Below, one piece after another: positions 1 to 6,365 of a stretch of DNA of 6,365 bases. This DNA is from an uncultured Clostridia bacterium (GTDB taxonomy: Bacteria; Bacillota_A; Clostridia; TANB77; CAG-508): the NCBI GenBank assembly GCA_947588915.1, contig CANPZA010000086.1, forward strand, positions 1 to 6,365, read 5' to 3'. Below the pieces are notes generated by a model. It was not told the origin of the DNA. It worked only from the letters and a program-made list of their open reading frames with translations, and made no database searches. The position numbers were made by a program, and so were the translations under genes. How positions within the stretch are numbered: the first letter of the stretch is position 1; every line of letters begins with the position of its first letter.

Positions 1-31
1 GAACTAATAAATGTTGGCTAGATAAAAAATA

Positions 32-825
32 GTCATAACAGAATATTATAACAATAATAGTATTGTTGATTTTAGCAGGAGTAACAATAGCAACATTAAC
101 AGGAAATGAAGGAATATTAACTAAGACAACGAAAGCAGAAGATGAAACCAAAAAAGCAGAGTCGATAGAAGAAGTTCAACTAGCAGTATTAGCAAGTTAT
201 GACAAAGATGATACATTTAATTATGAGGAACTGAATAAAAATTTAAGTAAAATTTCAGGATTAATATATAATGATGGATTAATTAGTGGAGACAATAAAA
301 TAGAAAAATTACCAGCTATAGTAAAAATAAATGGATATGATATAAAAATAAATGCCAATGGAACAATAACAGAAGCTACAAAAACAAAATTTTATTTTAA
401 TAATCGGAGAACTAGAACTTTGTTATAGTAATGGTGTCGAATTATTATCAACTGAATGGAAAGAAGACAATTTAAATCTTGAATTCTCAGAATATAGTGC
501 TGGCCATGAAGGTACTAATATCATAATTAGAAATCTTACAATAGGAAATAAATATAAAATAAGTTTTAAATTTAAATCTACAGGAAAATACTTTCCAGAA
601 TCAGGTTGGGGAAAATATTTTGGATTTAAAATATCTCCAGAACCAGTAAAAACTTATACAGAATATAGTGATGATTATATAACAATATCAAAATCTGAAA
701 ATTTAGTAGAATACAATACAGAATTTGTTGCTTCATCAGATATAGAATATTTAGTATTTAATGTTGCTGGATTTCTTGATAATAGTGAAAACAAATTTTA
801 TATAAATGATATTGAAATAGAATAA
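32..825 (+). pseudogene. Decayed prepilin-like surface protein gene (start lost, one frameshift)
   Basis: Seen: one frame (63-428) reads TIIVLLILAGVTIATLTG, then an acidic/lysine helix (TKAEDETKKAESIEEVQLAV) and a small domain ending VKINGYDIKINANGTITEATK. A second frame, open from 370 to the TAA at 823-825, continues with about 150 codons rich in Ser, Asn, Tyr and Phe (GVELLSTEWKEDNLNLEF, later FYINDIEIE). Both frames are open only at 370-428, so a single one-base insertion or two-base deletion there would join them. Upstream of 63 there is no ribosome binding site, and an in-frame TAA lies at 36-38. Known: the hydrophobic core matches clostridial type IV pilin-like proteins, whose leader is cut by prepilin peptidase and whose helix anchors a surface fibre or pseudopilus. 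Inferred: a dead gene for a pilin-like stalk carrying a C-terminal beta-rich domain, perhaps carbohydrate-binding. A sequencing error could explain the inner frameshift but not the missing leader. The family call is firmer than the role of the C-terminal domain. Confidence 0.7.
35..53. repeat. ATAACA direct repeat bracketing a 13-bp insertion in the pilin core
   Basis: ATAACA occurs at 35-40 and again at 48-53, with seven bases between them. If 41-53 is removed, the codons at 29-40 (Ile-Val-Ile-Thr) join in frame to ATA ATA GTA TTG TTG at 54, restoring the family core VITIIVLLILAGV. The 13 bases therefore look like a small insertion or partial tandem duplication that broke the gene. A TAA at 23-25 in that frame shows the leader upstream is damaged as well. 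Confidence 0.5.
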
Positions 826-979
826 TATTAATAATAAAGTTTGGCAAAATAATAATATAGAAAAATAAGTATAAAATAAAAAAATAATGTTTAGACAATA
901 TGTTTTTCAATAATGAAGTATAGAAATAGGGAAAATGTGAAAAAACGAGATTAGTATTTAAATATAAAATTTTGTATTA

Positions 980-1235
980 CTATAAATAGTATAATAAATT
1001 TTGAGTTATGTAGTCTCTAACATATTTCCCTTTAAATGTATTATCTAAAGTAAGTTCGGGAATCAACTCTTTTACATTATTATATCGAGAATGTTAAGAT
1101 GTTCATTTAATTCTATAGATAGTTGAATTGGTCTATTTCAACTTCTATTTTCTTTGTTTTTTTCTGAACTATTAACATTTGAATTTTTTCTACACTTAGA
1201 ACAAATAATTTGCCAAACATAATTCTTAGTGTTTC
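980..1235 (-). pseudogene. Possible decayed small gene with a CxxC zinc-knuckle fragment
   Basis: Seen on the minus strand: one frame gives YVWQIICSKCRKNSNVNSS, then a stop (1140-1138), then in the same frame NRPIQLSIELNEHLNILDII before a stop at 1074-1072. A second frame continues with NNVKELIPELTLDNTFKGKY and VRDYITQNLLYYL, ending at a TAG at 982-980. Removing two bases, or adding one, near 1075 joins the last two parts. The composition (balanced Glu, Lys, Pro, Gly, Asp, Cys) is unlike the antisense noise of this AT-rich DNA. Inferred: a gene remnant with one internal stop and one frameshift. The CxxC next to Trp and Ile resembles half of a zinc ribbon, but I do not recognise the family. 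No start codon with a ribosome binding site is visible. It could still be chance in non-coding DNA. Confidence 0.35.
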
Positions 1236-1275
1236 ATATTAACATGGTGTAATATAATATTTTGTAAAAATTTAG

Positions 1276-1310
1276 AAAAGCATATCAAATTCAACATATT
1301 TTATGCTTTT
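1276..1310. terminator. AT-rich hairpin, possible terminator
   Basis: AAAAGCATA (1276-1284) pairs with TATGCTTTT (1302-1310), a perfect 9-bp stem with a 17-base loop, followed on the plus strand by ATTTTTATG. The minus strand also ends the stem in T's, so it could act in either direction. The stem has only two G-C pairs and a long loop, so it would be weak. It lies just upstream of the helicase promoter, where it could insulate that gene from upstream transcription. Confidence 0.35.
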
Positions 1311-1330
1311 ATTTTTATGTTCTATACATC

Positions 1331-1359
1331 TTGATTTTACTTAGAATATGTTATATAAT
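1331..1359 (+). promoter_or_regulatory. Sigma-70/SigA-type promoter for the SWIM-SNF2 gene
   Basis: TTGATT (1331-1336) and a perfect TATAAT (1354-1359) are separated by exactly 17 bases. Transcription would start near 1366, giving a leader of only about 20 bases before the ATG at 1386. No operator-like palindrome overlaps the -10 box, so nothing here suggests a local repressor. Confidence 0.75.
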
Positions 1360-1372
1360 ATTTAGCCAAGAA

Positions 1373-1378
1373 AAGGAG
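1373..1378 (+). promoter_or_regulatory. Ribosome binding site of the SWIM-SNF2 gene
   Basis: AAGGAG lies seven bases before the ATG at 1386. An in-frame TAA at 1356-1358, with no ATG between it and 1386, fixes the start of the protein. Confidence 0.85.
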
Positions 1379-1385
1379 TAGAAAA

Positions 1386-4300
1386 ATGCAAGTAAATCAA
1401 GAAGTCTTAGACAATCTTTGCATGGATGCAGGAGAAAAAAGAACACAAAAAGCAAATAACTACAAAGATAGTGGAAAAGTACAAATTACAAATGTAGAAT
1501 ATAAAAATAGTAAAAATTTTGAAATCAGTGCAATCGTAATAGGAAATCAACCATATAAGACATATGTGTCTATTCATGATGGAGAAGTAGAAGATATAAT
1601 ATGTAACTGCCAAGATTATTATAATCATTATGGAGTATGTAAACATACACTCGCATCTGTAATGTATCTTGCACAATATTATAAACCTGATATGAAAATA
1701 AAAAATAATGAAATAGATATAAATAAATACAGAAGTTTTAAACAAATAGTAAATACTTTCTACAATGAAGAAATAGATGAAATAGAAAACATAGATGAAG
1801 AAGTTACACTAAAAAATAAAGGAACTATAAAAATAGAGCCTAAAATTATATTTGACAGATTTTCAGGAGATATGAAAATCGAATTTAAAATAGGAAATAA
1901 AAAAATGTATAAAATAAAGGATTTATCAGAATTTTATACAAGGATGATAGAAAAACAAAATTACAGATATGGTGAAAAATTACAATTTATACATACAAAA
2001 GAAATGTTTGAAGAAAAAAGCCAAAAATTATTAGACTTTATACTAAAATATTCAGAAATAATTAAATATGCAAATTCTAACTCAAATAGTAATTATAGGT
2101 ATTATGGAAAAGCTTTAAGTGATACAAGTATTATCTTAGGAAATAGTGGAATAGATGATATATTTGAAGTACTAAAAAATACAATAGTGCCATTCCAAAG
2201 AGATTACAATACAGAAGAAGTACAATTTACAGAAGAACAACCTAAAATAGAATTCAACTTAAAAAAAATAAATGAACAGCAATATATTATAACACCAAAC
2301 ATAGAAATTTTTAATGTGACAATTATAAAAGGAAAAAATTATAAATATGTTTTAACAAAAGATAAAATGTATAGATGTACAAAAGAATTTGAAAAAACAA
2401 ACCTAAAACTATTAGAAATATTCAGACAAAATTATATAAATGAAGTATTACTTGGAAAAGAAGAACTTATACAATTATTCTCAATAGTAATACCAAAAGT
2501 AAAAGATGCAATAAAAATAGAAAACATGACAGAAAAAGAAATAGAACAGTATAAGCCAGAAGAATTGGAAGTGCAAGTATATTTAGACTTTGATGATAAT
2601 GACTATTTAACAGCAAAAGTAGAATTTATATATGGAGAAAATAAATTTAACCCATTAAATGAAAAATTAAAATTAGATTTTCCAAGAAATATGATTAGTG
2701 AGGCAAAAGCATTAAATGCATTTAGAAGAACAGGATTTATGTTGGACACTAAAAATTTAACATTTATTCTTCCAGACAATGACAAAATCTATGAATTTTT
2801 GTTAGAAGATATAGAATATTATATGCAAAAATTCCAAGTCTTAGCAACTGAAAAATTTAAAACAAAGCAAATTAAACAACCTCAAATTGGTAATATTGGA
2901 GTTAAAGTAGAAAATAATTTATTATCAATAGACTTGAAAAATATGAATATAGATATAAAAGAATTAGAAAATATAATGAATAGATATACTTTAAAGAAAA
3001 AATATTACAGGTTAAAAGATGGAAGTTTTATTAATCTGGAAGAAAATAAACAAATAGAGTTTATAGATAAATTAATAACTGGAATGGATATTGATTATAA
3101 AGATTTACAAGATGGAGAAATTAGGCTTCCAGTAAATAGAAGTTTATATTTAAATAAACTACTAAAAGAAATAAAAAGTGCTGAAATAGTGAAAAATAGC
3201 GAATATAAAGAACTTATATATAGGTTAGACAAAGACCAATTAGAAGAAGATATAAAAATACCAGAAAATCTAGAAAACATCTTAAGATACTACCAAAAAA
3301 TAGGATTTAAGTGGCTTAAAACTTTAGATTACTATAAATTTGGTGGAATTTTAGCAGATGATATGGGACTTGGTAAGACATTACAAATGTTATCTATTAT
3401 AGTAGACTATGTAAAAAATACAAACCAAAATGAAAACATAATTCCAGGTCAAGAACAAATAAAAAATGGAATTAACAAAAAAGCAAGTATAGTCATATCA
3501 CCAAGTTCATTAACATTAAACTGGGAAAATGAATCTAAAAAATTTACTAAAGATTTAAAAACATTAGTAATAAGAGGAACATTAAATGAAAGAAAAAAAC
3601 AAATAGAAGAAATTGACAATTATGATTTAGTAATTACATCATATGATTTGTTAAAAAGAGATATAGAATTATATGAACAAAAAGACTATAACTTTAGATA
3701 TGTAATAGCAGATGAAGCACAATACTTAAAAAATAGTAATACACAAAATGCAAAATCAATAAAAAAAATAAAAGCAGATACAAGATTTGCCTTAACAGGA
3801 ACACCTATAGAAAATTCTCTTTCTGAGCTATGGTCTATATTTGATTTTATAATGCCAGGATATTTATTTACATATAAAAAATTTAAAACGATATATGAAA
3901 CACCAATAGTAAAAGATGAAGATGAACAAGTAATGGCAAAACTTAAAATGCTAATTGAACCATTTATATTAAGAAGAAATAAAAAAGAAGTTCTAACAGA
4001 ACTTCCAGACAAAACTATAACAGTATTAAACAACGAAATGAGTGAAGAACAAAAAAATATCTATTTAACTTATTTAGTTAAGGCAAAACAAGAAATAGCA
4101 GATGAAATACAATTAAATGGTTACGAAAAAAGTCAAATTCAAATATTAGCAGCACTAACAAGATTAAGACAAATTTGTTGCCATCCATCACTATTCATAG
4201 AAGATTATAAAGATACAAGTAGTAAATTAGAACAATGTATGGAAGTTGTGCAAGATGCAACAAATAGTGGACACAAGATACTACTATTTTCTGGATATAC

Positions 4301-4730
4301 ATCAATGCTTGAGATAATAGAAAAGGAATTAAAGAAAAGAGATATAAAATACTTTAAATTAACAGGAAGTACAAAAGTAGATGAAAGAATAAAACTAGTA
4401 GATGAATTTAATGAAAATGATGAAATAAAAGTATTTTTAATATCATTAAAAGCAGGAGGAACAGGACTTAATCTAATAGGAGCAGATATGGTAATACACT
4501 ATGACCCATGGTGGAATTCATCAACAGAAAATCAAGCAACAGACAGAGCATATAGAATAGGGCAAAAAAAGAATGTGCAAGTATACAAACTAATAACTAA
4601 AAACTCTATAGAAGAAAAAATATATGAATTACAGCAAAAAAAATCAAAACTAATAGACAACATGTTAAGCACAAAAACATCATTTATAAGCAAATTATCA
4701 AAAGAAGAAATTTTAAATTTATTCAATTAG
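1386..4730 (+). CDS. SWIM-domain SNF2-family helicase-like ATPase (DEAD/DEAH superfamily 2)
   Basis: This is a complete 1114-residue protein. Residues about 56-95 form a SWIM zinc domain with C73-x-C75 and C85-x-H87. Residues about 100-620 match the position and make-up of the bacterial SNF2-associated region (SNF2_assoc); this part is called by architecture, not by clear motifs. The motor follows: Q-like LRYYQKIGFKWL (633-644), Walker A DDMGLGKT (658-665), motif Ia ISPSSLTLNWENE (704-716), motif II DEAQ (776-779), motif III LTGTPIEN (803-810), motif IV ILLFSGYTSM (965-974), motif V AGGTGLNL (1023-1030) and motif VI DRAYRIGQ (1053-1060). All catalytic residues look intact. SNF2 proteins use ATP to move along double-stranded DNA and shift bound proteins; the SWIM domain probably binds DNA or protein. 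The bacterial SWIM-SNF2 substrate is not settled. No methylase, nuclease or DISARM-type partner is adjacent, so a defence role is not supported. A spacer of about 25 residues at 675-699, rich in Asn, Gln and Lys, separates motifs I and Ia. Confidence 0.95.
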   Translation: MQVNQEVLDNLCMDAGEKRTQKANNYKDSGKVQITNVEYKNSKNFEISAIVIGNQPYKTYVSIHDGEVEDIICNCQDYYNHYGVCKHTLASVMYLAQYYKPDMKIKNNEIDINKYRSFKQIVNTFYNEEIDEIENIDEEVTLKNKGTIKIEPKIIFDRFSGDMKIEFKIGNKKMYKIKDLSEFYTRMIEKQNYRYGEKLQFIHTKEMFEEKSQKLLDFILKYSEIIKYANSNSNSNYRYYGKALSDTSIILGNSGIDDIFEVLKNTIVPFQRDYNTEEVQFTEEQPKIEFNLKKINEQQYIITPNIEIFNVTIIKGKNYKYVLTKDKMYRCTKEFEKTNLKLLEIFRQNYINEVLLGKEELIQLFSIVIPKVKDAIKIENMTEKEIEQYKPEELEVQVYLDFDDNDYLTAKVEFIYGENKFNPLNEKLKLDFPRNMISEAKALNAFRRTGFMLDTKNLTFILPDNDKIYEFLLEDIEYYMQKFQVLATEKFKTKQIKQPQIGNIGVKVENNLLSIDLKNMNIDIKELENIMNRYTLKKKYYRLKDGSFINLEENKQIEFIDKLITGMDIDYKDLQDGEIRLPVNRSLYLNKLLKEIKSAEIVKNSEYKELIYRLDKDQLEEDIKIPENLENILRYYQKIGFKWLKTLDYYKFGGILADDMGLGKTLQMLSIIVDYVKNTNQNENIIPGQEQIKNGINKKASIVISPSSLTLNWENESKKFTKDLKTLVIRGTLNERKKQIEEIDNYDLVITSYDLLKRDIELYEQKDYNFRYVIADEAQYLKNSNTQNAKSIKKIKADTRFALTGTPIENSLSELWSIFDFIMPGYLFTYKKFKTIYETPIVKDEDEQVMAKLKMLIEPFILRRNKKEVLTELPDKTITVLNNEMSEEQKNIYLTYLVKAKQEIADEIQLNGYEKSQIQILAALTRLRQICCHPSLFIEDYKDTSSKLEQCMEVVQDATNSGHKILLFSGYTSMLEIIEKELKKRDIKYFKLTGSTKVDERIKLVDEFNENDEIKVFLISLKAGGTGLNLIGADMVIHYDPWWNSSTENQATDRAYRIGQKKNVQVYKLITKNSIEEKIYELQQKKSKLIDNMLSTKTSFISKLSKEEILNLFN

Positions 4731-4760
4731 GGTAAAACTGGGACAGGTACAAGTTTACCC
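4730..4760 (+). other. Hairpin starting in the helicase stop codon
   Basis: GGGTAAAACT (4730-4739) pairs with AGTTTACCC (4752-4760): nine base pairs with one bulged A and a 12-base loop containing GGGACAGGTAC. The first G is the last base of the TAG stop. The following bases (TTGAAAACA) lack a T-run, so this is not a standard intrinsic terminator. It may protect the 3' end of the message, or be a dispersed REP-like element, since its G+C content stands out in this gap. Confidence 0.5.
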
Positions 4761-4797
4761 TTGAAAACAAAAAAATCTCAAAAGAAAGGCAGGCAAA

Positions 4798-4924
4798 ATG
4801 AAACAGATAAAGACATTAGGGGGGTAAATTTAAAAAACAGTAAAAAATGTAGATATGGTGAACATAGGAAATCAAATCTGTGAAAAAAGAAATAAAAGAA
4901 GAAATAATGGACTTGTTTAGTTAA
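4798..4924 (+). pseudogene. Decayed coding scrap ending like the helicase C-terminus
   Basis: Seen: an ATG at 4798 opens only nine codons (MKQIKTLGG) before TAA. A second frame then reads KTVKNVDMVNIGNQICEK. A third frame (4868-4924) reads EIKSVKKEIKEEIMDLFS and stops at TAA 4922-4924. That ending resembles the last residues of the upstream helicase, SKEEILNLFN, and a 12-base stretch (AAAAGAAGAAAT) is shared at the DNA level. Inferred: debris of a duplicated or replaced helicase 3' end, or of an unrelated small gene broken by frameshifts. The match is short and rich in Lys/Glu, so chance is a real alternative. Confidence 0.25.
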
Positions 4925-4947
4925 AAAAATATAAAATAATTAACACT

Positions 4948-5007
4948 TAAAAAAATGAAAAAATTCAAAAAAATACTATTAAAAAAATGAATTTTTTCAT
5001 TTTTTTA
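4948..5007. terminator. Perfect 20-bp inverted repeat, probable bidirectional terminator
   Basis: Bases 4948-4967 are the exact reverse complement of 4988-5007, with a 20-base A-rich loop. The core stem TGAAAAAATTCA/TGAATTTTTTCA is flanked by seven A's on the left and seven T's on the right, the A-stem-T layout of an intrinsic terminator. The symmetry would let it work on both strands. It sits between the helicase region and the promoter of the next gene, and separates the two transcription units. Only three G-C pairs are present, so strength is uncertain. Confidence 0.65.
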
Positions 5008-5036
5008 TTGATTAAAAAGAAAAAATATGATAAAAT
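5008..5036 (+). promoter_or_regulatory. Probable promoter of the AAA ATPase gene
   Basis: TTGATT (5008-5013) and TAAAAT (5031-5036) are spaced by 17 bases, the same -35 box and spacing as the helicase promoter. It begins at the base after the inverted repeat ends. Transcription would start near 5043, leaving a leader of about 30 bases. Confidence 0.6.
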
Positions 5037-5057
5037 AATATACAATAATATAGAAAG

Positions 5058-5065
5058 AAGAGGTG
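5058..5065 (+). promoter_or_regulatory. Ribosome binding site of the AAA ATPase gene
   Basis: AAGAGGTG ends nine bases before the ATG at 5075. It is a one-mismatch form of AGGAGGTG and supports that start, as does the family's usual position of the P-loop near residue 25-30. Confidence 0.7.
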
Positions 5066-5074
5066 TACTATATT

Positions 5075-6365
5075 ATGAAAAGGAAGTTTTTAGAAGAATT
5101 AAAACAATGGAAAAATAAAAATATTAAAGAACCACTTATGGTTATTGGGGCGAGACAAACAGGGAAAACTTACATAATAAACAAATTTTGTAAAGAAAAC
5201 TATGAAGAGTATTTATATTTAAATTTTGAAGATATACCAAAACTTTCTTCTATATTTGAAAATACTTTAAAACCAAAAGAAATTATTAGACAGATAGAAA
5301 TATTATTAGGAGAAAAAATTGACATTGAAAAAACCGTTATATTTTTTGATGAAATTCAAATTTGCGAAAAAGCTATTACAGCCTTAAAGTATTTTAGTGA
5401 AGCAGAAGAAAACTATAGAATTATAACAGCGGGTAGTTTATTAGGAGTTAAATTACATAGATTTAAATCTTCTTTTCCAGTTGGAAAGGTTAGGATATTA
5501 AATATGTATCCAATGGACTTTGAAGAATTCTTGTGGGCAATAGGAGAAAAAGATTTATCAGAAGAAATTAGAAATTGTTTTAACAATAAAAAACAGATGC
5601 CTGAAATTTTACATGAAAAAGCACTTAAATGCTATATAGATTATTTATATATTGGAGGAATGCCACAAGCAATTTTAAATTATATAGAAAATGAAAAAAA
5701 TGTATTATTATTTGAAAGAATAATACATAATTCAATTATTACAGCTTATATTGCTGATATGAGAAAATATACGATAAATGGGGCAGAGACAATAAAAATC
5801 AATGAAATATATGATTCTATACCAAAACAATTAGCAAAAGAAAATACTAAATTTAAATATAATTTGGTAAAACCAACAGCAAATAAAAGAGATTATGAAC
5901 TACCTTTAGATTGGTTAGTTGCAAGTTCATTAGTATATAAAGCAAATAAAGTAGAAAGACCAGAAACGCCACTTAGGGTATTTGTAGATAACACAAATTT
6001 TAAAATTTATTTAAATGATGTAGGATTATTATCAACACTTTCAAATGTATCTTATAAAGATATTCAATTAGACCAAAATAGTATATTTAAAGGAGCATTA
6101 GCAGAGAACTATGTGGCACAAGAGTTAAAAAGTAAACAAATGGATTTATTGTATTATAAACCTACTCAAACTATGGAAATAGATTTTATGATAAGCAAAG
6201 AAAATCATGTAATACCTATTGAAGTTAAAGCAGGAGAACATATCAGGTCAAGGAGTATATCAAATTATATTATGAAATATAAACCCAATTATGTGATAAG
6301 AATATCTGCTAAAAACTTTGGATTTTCTAATAAAATATATTCAATACCATTATATGCAGTTTTTT
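5075..6365 (+). CDS. AAA_14/DUF4143-family ATPase (3' end cut by window edge)
   Basis: A frame of 430 codons runs from the ATG at 5075 off the right edge without a stop. The N-terminal AAA_14 ATPase domain shows Walker A GARQTGKT (25-32), Walker B VIFFDEIQ (88-95) and sensor-1 TAGS (118-121), followed by SSFPVGKV (132-139), all typical of the family. The C-terminal DUF4143 domain includes DWLVASSLVYKAN (279-291), YLNDVGLLSTL (312-322) and FKGALAENYVAQEL (338-351). It ends in a restriction-endonuclease-like pattern: E344, D370 (in MEIDFMIS) and E383-V-K385 (in IPIEVKAG). Length is near the family norm, so only a few residues are probably missing. These proteins are cytoplasmic P-loop ATPases, common in multiple copies in anaerobes; their role is not established. 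The PD-(D/E)xK-like fold suggests DNA contact, but cleavage is unproven. It has its own promoter and is not co-transcribed with the helicase. Confidence 0.9.
   Translation, partial: MKRKFLEELKQWKNKNIKEPLMVIGARQTGKTYIINKFCKENYEEYLYLNFEDIPKLSSIFENTLKPKEIIRQIEILLGEKIDIEKTVIFFDEIQICEKAITALKYFSEAEENYRIITAGSLLGVKLHRFKSSFPVGKVRILNMYPMDFEEFLWAIGEKDLSEEIRNCFNNKKQMPEILHEKALKCYIDYLYIGGMPQAILNYIENEKNVLLFERIIHNSIITAYIADMRKYTINGAETIKINEIYDSIPKQLAKENTKFKYNLVKPTANKRDYELPLDWLVASSLVYKANKVERPETPLRVFVDNTNFKIYLNDVGLLSTLSNVSYKDIQLDQNSIFKGALAENYVAQELKSKQMDLLYYKPTQTMEIDFMISKENHVIPIEVKAGEHIRSRSISNYIMKYKPNYVIRISAKNFGFSNKIYSIPLYAVF

Larger units (their letters stand above)
826..1385. other. Gene-free interval upstream of the helicase gene
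   Basis: This 560-base stretch holds no intact gene on either strand. Its left third (826-979) is almost pure A/T and I recognise nothing in it; the open minus-strand frame there is low-complexity Phe/Tyr/Leu and not convincing. The middle (980-1235) is less A-rich on the plus strand and reads as a decayed minus-strand gene. The right end carries a hairpin, promoter and ribosome binding site, listed separately. Confidence 0.7.

Noticed and set aside
63..428. An intact 121-residue pilin starting at TTG 63
   Set aside because: There is no ribosome binding site, the start would fall inside the hydrophobic core with the leader missing, and the tail RRTRTLL is a frameshift product while the natural continuation is in another frame.
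370..428. Programmed frameshift in the pilin-like gene
   Set aside because: A/T runs near 385-400 could slip, but the gene has no functional start, so a regulated frameshift is less likely than decay or an assembly error.
826..979. Minus-strand open stretch of about 50 codons left of the knuckle remnant
   Set aside because: It is low-complexity Phe/Tyr/Leu/Ile, as expected from reversed A-rich DNA, and has no start signals.
840..1218. Terminal inverted repeats of a small mobile element (TTTGGCAAA at 840-848, TTTGCCAAA at 1210-1218)
   Set aside because: Only nine bases match, there is no target-site duplication, and no transposase is visible in between.
1407..1745. Open minus-strand frame of 112 codons inside the helicase gene
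   Set aside because: It is antisense to the SWIM region, rich in Ile, Tyr, Phe and Cys as expected from A-rich coding DNA read backwards, and has no ribosome binding site or recognisable motif.
3686..4033. Open minus-strand frame of 115 codons inside the helicase motor region
   Set aside because: It lies opposite motifs II and III of an intact gene and shows no family features. The shorter antisense frames at 2603-2785, 3095-3280 and 4532-4726 are rejected for the same reason.
4798..4827. A functional nine-residue leader peptide at ATG 4798
   Set aside because: The upstream GGCAGG is a poor ribosome binding site, and no attenuator-like structure or gene follows closely; it fits better as part of decayed sequence.
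1386..6365. A two-gene defence operon of SNF2 helicase plus AAA ATPase
   Set aside because: A 344-base gap with a probable terminator and a separate promoter divides them, and no methylase, nuclease operon or other known defence partner is present.

Overview
The window is very AT-rich (runs of A and T in all gaps, codons dominated by ATA, AGA, AAA, TTA, GAA) with good AAGGAG-type ribosome binding sites. Together with a pilin-like N-terminal core of the type VITIIVLLILAGVTI, this points to a low-GC Firmicute, most likely an uncultured gut-type clostridium. That assignment is inference; there is no rRNA or marker gene here.

Layout, left to right. (1) Positions about 32-825 hold a broken gene for a prepilin-like surface protein. 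Its start and leader are lost, and the reading frame shifts once near 370-428. (2) Positions 826-1385 hold no intact gene. The minus strand at 980-1235 reads like a decayed small protein with a CxxC knuckle in a WQIICSKC context. An AT-rich hairpin follows at 1276-1310, then a strong promoter and ribosome binding site. (3) Positions 1386-4730 encode a complete 1114-residue SWIM-SNF2 helicase-like ATPase, the main gene of the window. (4) Positions 4731-5074 hold a hairpin that starts in the helicase stop codon, a decayed coding scrap whose last residues resemble the end of the helicase, a perfect 20-bp inverted repeat that is probably a terminator, and a new promoter. (5) From 5075 to the right edge is an AAA ATPase of the AAA_14/DUF4143 type. 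It lacks a stop only because the window ends.

The two intact genes point the same way, but each has its own promoter and a likely terminator lies between them. They therefore look like separate single-gene units rather than an operon. Decayed remnants on both sides of the helicase suggest an accessory, often-rearranged region. I see no tRNA, rRNA, CRISPR array, intact transposase or riboswitch, and no clear new multi-gene system.
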